This document shows, piece by piece, positions 8,699 to 16,024 of a stretch of 64,000 nt of DNA. Position numbers and translations under genes: made by a program. The first letter of the stretch is position 1; the number at the start of each line of letters is the position of its first letter. The stretch spans positions 259,885-323,884 of the forward strand of contig JAJFKR010000028.1 of the NCBI GenBank assembly GCA_021773095.1, written 5' to 3'. The notes beneath the pieces were generated by a model that worked only from the letters and a program-made list of their open reading frames with translations, had not been told where the DNA came from and searched no databases. This DNA is from Woeseiaceae bacterium (lineage in GTDB: Bacteria; Pseudomonadota; Gammaproteobacteria; Steroidobacterales; Woeseiaceae).

Positions 8699-9012
8699 AT
8701 GTCTTTCAGACCTTTCAAGACAGAAACCTTGACAACTTTCGATGCCGGTTTTGCTTTGAACATCATCTCTTCACCCGTGAACGGGTTGGTGCCCTTACGA
8801 GCCTTGCGAGCCGGCTTCTTAACGACACGCATTTTCAGCAATCCAGGAACTGTGAATATTCCTGCGGCGCCGCGACCGCCGAGATTTTTCTCGATTTGAC
8901 CATTGAGTGATTCGAAAACTGCCGCTACGTCTTTGCGCGTCAAACCTGTGTCGTCAACAATCGTTGCGTAGATCTCGGACTTGGTTGGTGGCTTCTTGGT
9001 GTTTGCTGCCAT
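8692..9012 (-). CDS. HU/IHF-family DNA-binding protein
   Basis: A 106-residue nucleoid-associated protein. Recognisable features are the N-terminal helix pair with TKSEIYATIVDDTGLTRKDVAAVFESL, the core strand GIFTVPGLLKMRVVKKPARKARKGTNPFTGEEMMFKAKPASKVVKV, and the DNA-intercalating arm with NPFTGE in place of the usual NPATGE. It is slightly longer than classical HU (90 residues), with a Lys-rich N-terminal tail. The start at 9012 is chosen because GAGGAG lies 8 bases upstream on the coding strand; the 15-residue longer reading has none. Confidence 0.9.
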   Translation of the reverse strand: MAANTKKPPTKSEIYATIVDDTGLTRKDVAAVFESLNGQIEKNLGGRGAAGIFTVPGLLKMRVVKKPARKARKGTNPFTGEEMMFKAKPASKVVKVSVLKGLKDMV

Positions 9013-9042
9013 GAAAAACTGACTCCTCAATAAAAACAAAAA

Positions 9043-9084
9043 CGGGCTGATGTCCATAGGACAAACGCCCGCAGTGAAAGCTGC
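9043..9084 (-). promoter_or_regulatory. structured 5' leader upstream of the HU-like gene
   Basis: Nested inverted repeats CGGGC-tga-TGTCC-ata-GGACA-aac-GCCCG (9043-9071) are followed by GCAG...CTGC (9071-9084). They lie about 30-70 bases upstream of the HU-like start. In RNA these would form a stem with a symmetric internal loop and a small adjacent hairpin. Function is unknown; an alternative is a DNA operator for autoregulation. Confidence 0.35.
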
Positions 9085-9166
9085 GCGACGATAACATATG
9101 TTTCAAGTGTGCGTAACCGAAAAAAGACCTTTTGTTGAAGGCCTTATCAAGGTGCTGGGCAGCGAG

Positions 9167-9655
9167 TCAGTCGCTGTAAAACTGCCGTTTGAAACGAAGC
9201 TCGGAGACGGTTTCCTCGCCATCCGGTTTGACGCGGATATCAAACACAAGTACTTCGCGATTGGCGACCGTTGTATCACCGATGTAGTAGATGGCGACGA
9301 TTTCATCCAGGTCTTCCCGACCTTCTCTGATCTCGCGCATGGTGATTGTCTTGAGTTGTCCTGTAAGGTTGACTGTATTGACACTCACCTCGGCACTTAC
9401 TGGCACATTACCCGATTTGCTAATCACGGAAACATTTAGCATTGCACGATTCTTGCTTCGAACGATATTGTATTCGCGAGCGACAGCAGGTGGAAGTTGG
9501 TCGGTGGACTGTGCGCTGAAATGTACAATGTGATTTCCGATATCAGCCGACGTCGCCCCCGCGGGTTGCGCTTCCGGCACGTTGGCCGAATCGCCGGGGC
9601 CACCGCATCCACAAAGCACAGCGAATACCAAAACCAGTAGTGTTCTTTGGATCAT
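9167..9655 (-). CDS. DUF4426 family lipoprotein
   Basis: A 162-residue exported protein. The start is at 9655, giving a standard signal peptide; its end VLCGCGG is a lipobox-like Cys site. The family core is visible: HFSAQSTDQLPPAVAREY, then IVRSKNRAMLNVSV, then REVLVFDIRVKPDG. DUF4426 proteins are small exported proteins of gammaproteobacteria with no firmly established role. As I recall, a DUF4426-type gene also lies near metX and the yggT-proC region in Pseudomonas, consistent with the neighbours here. Confidence 0.78.
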   Translation of the reverse strand: MIQRTLLVLVFAVLCGCGGPGDSANVPEAQPAGATSADIGNHIVHFSAQSTDQLPPAVAREYNIVRSKNRAMLNVSVISKSGNVPVSAEVSVNTVNLTGQLKTITMREIREGREDLDEIVAIYYIGDTTVANREVLVFDIRVKPDGEETVSELRFKRQFYSD

Positions 9656-9725
9656 GACACTTGTCCCTCTCATTTCGAATTACTATAAACCATTTGGGCG
9701 CTGGTGTGAGACTTGAACTCCGGTT

Positions 9726-10286
9726 TTAGATTCCTAACAGATTGAATCCCATGACGAGTCTCGTCAAAGCACCCAGGCCGATAATTACGAATATCGGCGA
9801 AATGTCGAACCCGCCCATCGGCGGTATCCAGCGGCGGACAGGTCGCAAAATGGGTTCAGTCAGCGTCGTGATGATTGCAGTTGCGGGGTTGTATTGACCC
9901 GGCGCAATCCAGCTCAAAATTATGCGCACGAAGATCGCGAACATAAATAAATTCAATGACAACAGAATGAGTTTCACGATTGCACTGATCGCGATCGTCG
10001 AAAAGTTCTGGCTGGCGCCAATGATTAACAAGATTAATAACAGTGCGAGATATTGAACAAGGAATGCGACCAGGATGGTTGCTGAGTCCAGTCGACCGAA
10101 TGACGGAACGATGCGTCGCAAAGGCACAACGACCGGTGAGGTCAACTTCAATATCCCCTGCGCCAGCGGGTTGCGAAAATCAGCGTGCAGCCAGGGCAGC
10201 CAAAACCGCAATAACAGTATGAGCAAATAAAGGCTCGTCAGTGCATTGACGATAAAGACCAAGGCCGAGATAACGTTTGAAGGCAT
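9726..10286 (-). CDS. yggT: YggT family integral membrane protein
   Basis: 186 residues with four hydrophobic segments arranged as two YGGT repeats, each with a helix, the LRFWLPWL or IILSWIAPG motif, and a conserved PxxxPxRRxxP segment (LTSPVVVPLRRIVP and LTEPILRPVRRWIPP). The family is implicated in osmotic stress and division-site processes, but its biochemical function is not established. It lies 3 bases downstream of proC in the classical yggS-proC-yggT operon. Confidence 0.93.
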   Translation of the reverse strand: MPSNVISALVFIVNALTSLYLLILLLRFWLPWLHADFRNPLAQGILKLTSPVVVPLRRIVPSFGRLDSATILVAFLVQYLALLLILLIIGASQNFSTIAISAIVKLILLSLNLFMFAIFVRIILSWIAPGQYNPATAIITTLTEPILRPVRRWIPPMGGFDISPIFVIIGLGALTRLVMGFNLLGI

Positions 10287-10289
10287 AGA

Positions 10290-11129
10290 TCAGTCCTGAC
10301 TCAATTCATGCGCCTGGTCGGCGAGGTCGGCGGCCCTGTCGCGCGCAGCAATGACAGCCGTAGTGAAGATATCACGAAAATCCGTGCTGTCGATGTAGTC
10401 AAATGCTGCTGCCGTGGTACCACCGGGTGAGCGCACGCGGGCAATTAGCGCGGCCATCGTCTCGCCGGATTGCTCGGCCATTTCCCCGGCCCCACGGGCG
10501 GTCTCGAGAACCAGTGCCAGAGCAGACTCATGGTCCAGTCCCATTTGCTCGGCGGCATTCACGAGCATGTCGACAAGCAGGTAAAAATAAGCGGGTCCTG
10601 TACCGGAAACAGCGGTGACCGTATCAATGTCGTTTTCAGTGGCTACGGCTATTACCGGTCCGGTCGTCGATACGATGTTGCGTGCGGCCCGCTGTTGTTC
10701 GTTACTGGTCTGCTCATTGGAATACATGCCGGAAATACCCAGACGCAGCAGCGCGGGCTGATTGGGCATGACGCGTACGACGGACAGTCCCCCGCCCAGC
10801 CACGTGTCGATATCACCGCTGCGGACGCCGGCGGCGACCGAGATGACCAATGGTTTGGTCTGCTGTGCGGCGATAGCCAGTGGCTTACAAACCGCGCACA
10901 GAATTTGCGGTTTCACGGCCAGCACGATGCATTCGGCTTCCCGAACAACAGCTTCGTTGTTGTCGCGAATAATGGTCCCCGGAAATTCTTGCTCGAGTGT
11001 GTCGCGATGCTCGGCGACAGGTTCTGAAATCAAAATATGATGCGGCTCGTATCCCGCTGCCAGCATTCCGCCGGCCAGAGCGCGAGCCATGTTACCGCCT
11101 CCGACAAACGCGACTTTCCCGTAATCCAT
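10290..11129 (-). CDS. proC: pyrroline-5-carboxylate reductase
   Basis: Last step of proline synthesis, reducing 1-pyrroline-5-carboxylate with NAD(P)H in the cytosol. The 279 residues have the N-terminal Rossmann motif VAFVGGGNMARALAGG and the mid-protein VRVMPNQPALL. The C-terminal dimer/substrate region carries TAVSGTGPAYFYLLVDML and the family signature SPGGTTAAAFDYID. The order yggS-proC-yggT with gaps of 14 and 3 bases indicates one transcript. Confidence 0.96.
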   Translation of the reverse strand: MDYGKVAFVGGGNMARALAGGMLAAGYEPHHILISEPVAEHRDTLEQEFPGTIIRDNNEAVVREAECIVLAVKPQILCAVCKPLAIAAQQTKPLVISVAAGVRSGDIDTWLGGGLSVVRVMPNQPALLRLGISGMYSNEQTSNEQQRAARNIVSTTGPVIAVATENDIDTVTAVSGTGPAYFYLLVDMLVNAAEQMGLDHESALALVLETARGAGEMAEQSGETMAALIARVRSPGGTTAAAFDYIDSTDFRDIFTTAVIAARDRAADLADQAHELSQD

Positions 11130-11143
11130 AATCCCTCGAGTCC

Positions 11144-11827
11144 TTAGTTTCGTTCACCGAAAATTGCCGTGCCAATACGCACGATGGTTGCACCTTCGAG
11201 AATCGCTGCGCGATAGTCGCCACTCATACCCATCGACAGAGTATCGGTGTCTATGCCCGCTGAGCGTAGAATATCTGCCAATGCTCGCAGTTTCGCAAAC
11301 GGAATGCGCTGCAGGGAGAGCTCTTCCCTCGCGATGGGCAGGCACATGAGTCCGCGCAGATTGAGATTGGGTAGCGCATCGCAGGCTGCCGCGAGTTCCG
11401 GTACCTCGTCAACCGTAATGCCAGACTTGACGTCTTCATTGTCGATATTGACCTGCAAACATATATTTAGCGGGTCGAGTGAAGTCGGTCGCTGTTCGCT
11501 GAGGCGCCGTGCTGTTTTTAGTTTGTCGATCGTGTGAACCCAGTCAAAGTTTTCGGCGACGACACGTGTTTTATTGTTTTGCAGGTGTCCGATGAAATGC
11601 CATATCAGGTCTTTATCCCTGGTTTTGGCTATCTTCTCGACACCTTCCTGTACGAAGTTTTCGCCAAAATCGCGTTGGCCAGCGTCTCTGGCGGCAAGAA
11701 TCTTGGCAAGGGGCTGTTTTTTGCTCACGGCGAGCAATTTCACGGCGTCGGGCTCGCGTCCGGCCTCCACGGCCGAAAACGCCAGCAAATCGCTGATTGT
11801 GGCTAGGTTTTCCGTGACTCTAATCAC
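11144..11827 (-). CDS. yggS: PLP homeostasis protein YggS/PROSC family
   Basis: A single-domain alanine-racemase-like barrel that binds pyridoxal phosphate and buffers the free vitamin pool, without known catalytic activity. The 227 residues include LLAVSKKQP with the PLP lysine at residue 36 (the same position as in E. coli), FGENFVQE, WHFIGHLQNNK and the phosphate-binding SMGMSGDYRAAI...VRIGTAIFG. It is divergent from pilT, with the promoters of both in the 84 bases between them. Confidence 0.95.
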   Translation of the reverse strand: MIRVTENLATISDLLAFSAVEAGREPDAVKLLAVSKKQPLAKILAARDAGQRDFGENFVQEGVEKIAKTRDKDLIWHFIGHLQNNKTRVVAENFDWVHTIDKLKTARRLSEQRPTSLDPLNICLQVNIDNEDVKSGITVDEVPELAAACDALPNLNLRGLMCLPIAREELSLQRIPFAKLRALADILRSAGIDTDTLSMGMSGDYRAAILEGATIVRIGTAIFGERN

Positions 11828-11911
11828 GTTTTAGTCCGGTTGCTTCGCTATACTAGGCTCAATTCTGTGCCGGGTTATGGTAAGTCCGGCGCCAACCAAA
11901 GAGGGAGAAAT

Positions 11912-12952
11912 ATGGCCGTCGACGTTGCTCAACTATTGTCGTTCACGGTAAAGAACAATGCCTCTGACCTGCACTTGTCAGGTGGCGTGCCGCCTATGAT
12001 TCGCGTTGATGGTGACATCAAGCGCGTCAATATGCCGGCGCTCACCCACAAGGACGTCAATAGCATGGTGTACGACATCATGAATGACAAGCAGCGCAAG
12101 GATTACGAAGAGTTTCTCGAAACGGATTTCTCCTTCGAAATTCCAAAGCTGGCACGATTTCGCGTCAACGCGTTCAACCAGAATCGAGGTTCGGCCGCTG
12201 TATTCAGAACCATTCCATCCGAAATCCTGACGCTTGATGATCTCGGCGCGCCGCAAATTTTCAAAGATCTTGCAATGCATCCGAGGGGAATAGTGCTCGT
12301 TACCGGGCCGACTGGCTCAGGCAAAAGTACGACCCTGGCGGCGATGGTCGATTACATCAACGACAACAAACCCGATCATATTCTGACTATTGAGGATCCG
12401 ATCGAGTTCGTTCACGAATCGAAAAAATCACTGATCAACCAGCGAGAAGTGCATCGCGATACGCTGGGCTTTAACGAAGCACTGCGCTCAGCTTTGCGCG
12501 AAGACCCCGATGTGATCCTCGTTGGCGAGTTGCGTGATCTTGAGACAATTCGCCTGGCACTGACGGGTGCGGAAACCGGTCACCTTGTGTTCGGCACACT
12601 GCATACGAGTTCTGCCGCCAAAACCATCGACCGTATTGTCGACGTGTTCCCGGCTGCAGAGAAAGAAATGGTTCGTGCGATGTTGTCTGAGTCGTTGCGC
12701 GCGGTCATTTCACAAACATTGCTTAAAAAGGTCGGTGGTGGCCGGATCGCCGCGCACGAGATCATGGTGGGTACGCCAGCGATCCGGAATCTGATTCGCG
12801 AAGGCAAGATCGCGCAAATGTATTCCGCGATCCAGACAGGACAAGGTGTCGGCATGCAGACGCTCGATCAAAACCTTCAGGAGTTACTGACGAAGGGTCT
12901 GATCAACAAAGAAGAGGCGCGCTTCAGAGCGGCCAATAAGGAAAATTTCTAG
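11912..12952 (+). CDS. pilT: type IV pilus twitching motility retraction ATPase PilT
   Basis: Hexameric cytoplasmic motor that depolymerises the pilus. The start at 11912 has GAGGGAGA just upstream; the longer frame from 11840 lacks this. The 346 residues contain Walker A GPTGSGKST (132-140), the Asp box TIEDPIEFVH, Walker B DVILVGELRD, the His box HLVFGTLHTSSAAKTIDRIVDVFP and the PilT-diagnostic C-terminal AIRNLIREGK. A TATACT at 11848-11853 could be its -10 element, without a convincing -35. It is followed directly by two paralogues. Confidence 0.97.
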   Translation: MAVDVAQLLSFTVKNNASDLHLSGGVPPMIRVDGDIKRVNMPALTHKDVNSMVYDIMNDKQRKDYEEFLETDFSFEIPKLARFRVNAFNQNRGSAAVFRTIPSEILTLDDLGAPQIFKDLAMHPRGIVLVTGPTGSGKSTTLAAMVDYINDNKPDHILTIEDPIEFVHESKKSLINQREVHRDTLGFNEALRSALREDPDVILVGELRDLETIRLALTGAETGHLVFGTLHTSSAAKTIDRIVDVFPAAEKEMVRAMLSESLRAVISQTLLKKVGGGRIAAHEIMVGTPAIRNLIREGKIAQMYSAIQTGQGVGMQTLDQNLQELLTKGLINKEEARFRAANKENF

Positions 12953-12991
12953 CGCTGCACCGCCTGGAGCGGCTTGACTGGAGTAGAAACG

Positions 12992-14149
12992 ATGGAACGC
13001 GAACAAGCGGTACGACTGACGCAAAACCTGCTGCGAAAAATGGTCGAACGGGAAGGTTCGGATCTGTTCATCACGGCGGCATTTCCGCCAGCGATCAAGG
13101 TCGATGGCACAATCCATAAGGCGACCGATACTCCGTTGTCAGCAGATCAGGCGGCGATTATGGTGCGTTCGATAATGAACGACAAACAGATCAAGGAATT
13201 CGACGCAACTAAAGAAGCGAATTTCGCGATCGCCCCACAGGGTATTGGTCGCTTCCGTGTTAGCGCGTTCATTCAGCAGGGCATGGTTGGCGCGGTTCTA
13301 CGTACGATTACAACAGAGATTCCGACGCTCGAGGATCTGGAACTTCCACCCATCCTCAAAGATGTCGTGATGAACAAGCGTGGTCTTTGCATCATTGTTG
13401 GTGGCACAGGCTCCGGCAAGTCAACGACGCTCGCAGCGATGATTGGCCATCGAAATAATAATTCTCGTGGCCATATCGTTTCGATCGAGGACCCGGTTGA
13501 GTACGTGCATCCCCACCAGGGCTGTGTCATCACTCAGCGCGAAGTGGGTGTTGATACGGAGTCCTGGCATGCGGCGCTTAAGAACACACTGCGCCAGGCC
13601 CCCGATGTCATCATGATCGGTGAGATTCGCGACAAAGAGACCATGGAGTACGGTATTCAGTTCGCCGAAACCGGCCACCTGTGTCTTGCGACACTGCATG
13701 CCAACAGTGCGAACCAGGCGCTCGATCGAATCATCAACTTCTTCCCGGAAGAGCGTCGGCAACAGCTGCTGATGGATTTGTCCCTGAACACAAAAGCGTT
13801 CGTCTCACAACGCCTCGTGCCGCGGGAGGGGGGGATAGGCCGCGTCGCCTCAATGGAAATCATGCTGAACACGCCGCTGATTCAGGATCTGATTTTCAAG
13901 GGTGAAGTTGGCCAGATCAAGGAAATCATGGCCAAGTCAACGCGTCTGGGTATGCAGACCTTTGACCAGTCGTTGTACCAATTGTATGAAGACGCGACGA
14001 TCTCCTACGAAGAGGCCATGCGAAACTCTGATTCGAAGAACGAGCTGCGTCTCAGAATCAAGCTCGAAAGCAAGCGTGATTCGTCGATTGCCGATCAGCA
14101 ATCCGAAAGTCTGCGCATCATGGAAGAGGACTCGGCTCAGACTTTCTGA
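12992..14149 (+). CDS. pilU: PilT-dependent retraction ATPase PilU
   Basis: 385 residues. The start at 12992 is supported by GGAG 8 bases upstream. Walker A is GGTGSGKST (137-145), with Asp box SIEDPVEYVH, Walker B DVIMIGEIRD and His box HLCLATLHANSANQALDRIINFFP. The C-terminal region is longer than in PilT, with a charged tail as in PilU proteins. In model organisms PilU increases retraction force in a PilT-dependent way. It is 39 bases after pilT and 21 before the third ATPase. Confidence 0.95.
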   Translation: MEREQAVRLTQNLLRKMVEREGSDLFITAAFPPAIKVDGTIHKATDTPLSADQAAIMVRSIMNDKQIKEFDATKEANFAIAPQGIGRFRVSAFIQQGMVGAVLRTITTEIPTLEDLELPPILKDVVMNKRGLCIIVGGTGSGKSTTLAAMIGHRNNNSRGHIVSIEDPVEYVHPHQGCVITQREVGVDTESWHAALKNTLRQAPDVIMIGEIRDKETMEYGIQFAETGHLCLATLHANSANQALDRIINFFPEERRQQLLMDLSLNTKAFVSQRLVPREGGIGRVASMEIMLNTPLIQDLIFKGEVGQIKEIMAKSTRLGMQTFDQSLYQLYEDATISYEEAMRNSDSKNELRLRIKLESKRDSSIADQQSESLRIMEEDSAQTF

Positions 14150-14170
14150 GTCAACAGGGACTGTTAATCA

Positions 14171-15229
14171 ATGAACGTCAAACCGCTATTCAAGTTGATG
14201 GTAGAGAAAAAGGCCTCGGACCTTTTTTTCGCACCGTTTTCGCCGGCCAAGATCAAGATCGAAGGCAAAATCATGCCGGTCAACAAGCTCGAAATGACAC
14301 CGAAAATGGTCAAGCAGGCAGCATTTGAGCTGATGACCGAAGAGCAGATGGACCAGTTCAACAAGGAGCTGGAAATCGATTTCGCGTTGTCGGAGAAGGG
14401 CCTCGGACGTTTTCGCGTCAACGTTTTTCATCAGCGCGGCAGCGTTGCGATGGTGTTGCGCTACATCACTTCGGACCTGCCAACTCTGGAAGAGCTCGGC
14501 ATGCCGGATCAGCTCAAAGAGCTGGTCATGTTGCGTCGGGGATTGATCCTGATGGTGGGTGCGACCGGCGCCGGCAAATCAACAACGCTTGCGGCGATGA
14601 TCAATCACCGCAATGAAAAGACATCATCACACATAATCACCATCGAAGACCCGATCGAGTTCCTGCACCCGAACAAGCAATCGATCATCAACCAACGCGA
14701 AGTGGGTCTGGATACCAAGTCTTATAATCGCGCATTGAAAAGCGCAGTACGTGCCGCACCGGATGTTATTCAGATCGGTGAGATTCGTGATACTGAATCA
14801 ATGCGTGCGGCTTTGGATATGGCCGGAACAGGTCACCTTGTACTCGCAACTGTGCACTCCAACAACGCACCGGAAACGCTGGACCGAATCATTAACCTGT
14901 TTCCGCAGGAACAACACGGGCAGGTCTTCATGGATCTCGCCCATTACCTTCGAGCGATTTTGTCGCAACGACTTGTGCGTGCCCGAAATGGCAAGCGGGT
15001 CGCTGCTGTCGAGCTCATGTTGAATACGCCGCATATCAAGGACCTGATCCTTAAAGGTGATATTTCCGCTGTTAAAGAGGCGCACAAGGACAGTGGGGAA
15101 CAGGGCATGGTGACGTTTGATGATGCGCTTCTTGATCTTTACAAGAAGGGCACGATCACTATGGATGAAGCTATGTCGCATGCCGATTCTCGAGCGAACC
15201 TTGAGGCCAAGGTTAATTTTGGCGGGTAG
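14171..15229 (+). CDS. third PilT/PilU-family ATPase
   Basis: 352 residues with the full motor set: Walker A GATGAGKST (130-138, with Ala replacing the first Ser of GSGKS), Asp box TIEDPIEFLH, Walker B DVIQIGEIRD, and His box HLVLATVHSNNAPETLDRIINLFP. The shared SDLFF start, MLNTPHIKDLILKGD and GMVTFDDALLDLY place it closer to PilU than to PilT. An intact ATP site suggests an active motor rather than a relic. It is the third gene of a pilT-pilU-pilU-like array; a second PilU-like motor is not part of the Pseudomonas arrangement. Confidence 0.9.
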   Translation: MNVKPLFKLMVEKKASDLFFAPFSPAKIKIEGKIMPVNKLEMTPKMVKQAAFELMTEEQMDQFNKELEIDFALSEKGLGRFRVNVFHQRGSVAMVLRYITSDLPTLEELGMPDQLKELVMLRRGLILMVGATGAGKSTTLAAMINHRNEKTSSHIITIEDPIEFLHPNKQSIINQREVGLDTKSYNRALKSAVRAAPDVIQIGEIRDTESMRAALDMAGTGHLVLATVHSNNAPETLDRIINLFPQEQHGQVFMDLAHYLRAILSQRLVRARNGKRVAAVELMLNTPHIKDLILKGDISAVKEAHKDSGEQGMVTFDDALLDLYKKGTITMDEAMSHADSRANLEAKVNFGG

Positions 15230-15330
15230 TTAGTCGTACTAATTCGCCAGCGAGCTGGCTGAGTTTGTAGAAGCTAGCGGCCCAGTTTTCCCCACTAGAT
15301 CGCCACGTAAGTCATGTCTATCAGTCTTTT

Positions 15331-15371
15331 TGTCAAGGTTGCTTGACATGAGGCTTGTCGGGCAGTATTAT
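15331..15371 (+). promoter_or_regulatory. sigma-70 promoter with overlapping palindromic operator
   Basis: TTGACA (15343-15348), a 17-base spacer, then TATTAT (15366-15371) form a near-consensus promoter. An exact 7-bp inverted repeat TGTCAAG-gttg-CTTGACA (15331-15348) covers the whole -35 box, and another GTCAAG follows at 15374. Binding of a repressor there would block RNA polymerase; the XRE regulator two genes downstream is the obvious candidate (inference). Confidence 0.72.
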
Positions 15372-15412
15372 AAGTCAAGTTCACTTTACATTAAGACAAG
15401 GGAGTTAGACTT

Positions 15413-15835
15413 ATGGGTAAGCAAACGCGGCATTCCAGTGAGTGGGAAGCGAATACGGTCCGGAATACTGTACGACTTGGGTTTTGGACATTGGCGTGGC
15501 TTGTGACGATGGCGATCGCGAGTTTCGGTCCGAAGTTCATTTGGCAGTCCAACGAGGTGGTGACTATCGCCGCTATTGTTCTGAACATTGCGGTTGGCGC
15601 TGGCATGATCCTGGCGAACAAGCGACACCTCAATGGACTCGACGAACTGCAGCAGAAGATTCAGCTTGATGCGATGGCGCTGTCTTTGGGAGTTGGGTTG
15701 ATAGTGGGTCTTGGCTATTCCAATCTGGATGTGGCCAATATCATCAGCGCTGATGCGGAGATTTCACACCTGGTGATTTTGATGGGACTGACCTATCTCA
15801 CAGGAGTTATCGCCGGTACCAGGAAGTACCGATGA
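15413..15835 (+). CDS. polytopic membrane protein, 140 aa, paired with an XRE regulator
   Basis: A hydrophilic N-terminus (about 20 residues) is followed by four hydrophobic helices at about 25-44, 48-68, 88-107 and 115-134. It has no signal peptide and no recognised enzymatic motif. GGGAG lies 8 bases upstream of the ATG. The stop overlaps the start of the HTH gene (ATGA at 15832), so both proteins are made together. Pairs of a small membrane protein with a short XRE regulator are common in bacteria and archaea, but their function is largely unknown. Confidence 0.75.
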   Translation: MGKQTRHSSEWEANTVRNTVRLGFWTLAWLVTMAIASFGPKFIWQSNEVVTIAAIVLNIAVGAGMILANKRHLNGLDELQQKIQLDAMALSLGVGLIVGLGYSNLDVANIISADAEISHLVILMGLTYLTGVIAGTRKYR

Positions 15836-16023
15836 ATAACCGTCTCAAAGTATTGCGTGCGGAACGGGACTGGACCCAGGCTCAGTTGGCAACCGAGCTT
15901 GACGTTTCACGTCAAACAATTAACGCGATCGAGAAAGGCAAGTTTGATCCCAGTTTGCCACTGGCGTTCAGGGCGGCTCGACTGTTCGGACTCTCGATCG
16001 AAGATATTTTTCAGGATCAATAA
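15832..16023 (+). CDS. XRE-family transcriptional regulator, 63 aa
   Basis: A minimal helix-turn-helix protein (COG1476-like). The complete HTH runs through residues 3-57: LKVLRAERDWTQAQLATELDVSRQTINAIEKGKFDPSLPLAFRAA with the recognition helix around SRQTINAIE, then LFGLSIEDIF. It is translationally coupled to the upstream membrane protein. Its likely operator is the palindrome over the -35 box of its own operon (inference). The stop lies 1 base from the convergent S9 peptidase stop. Confidence 0.9.
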   Translation: MNNRLKVLRAERDWTQAQLATELDVSRQTINAIEKGKFDPSLPLAFRAARLFGLSIEDIFQDQ

Positions 16024-16024
16024 C

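Noticed and set aside
10470..11027. 185-codon plus-strand ORF over proC
   Set aside because: Antisense shadow of a well-supported proC gene.
15246..15259. GCCAGC-GA-GCTGGC palindrome after the third pilus ATPase gene
   Set aside because: No T-run and a 2-base loop; could be a weak terminator, but there is too little to call it.
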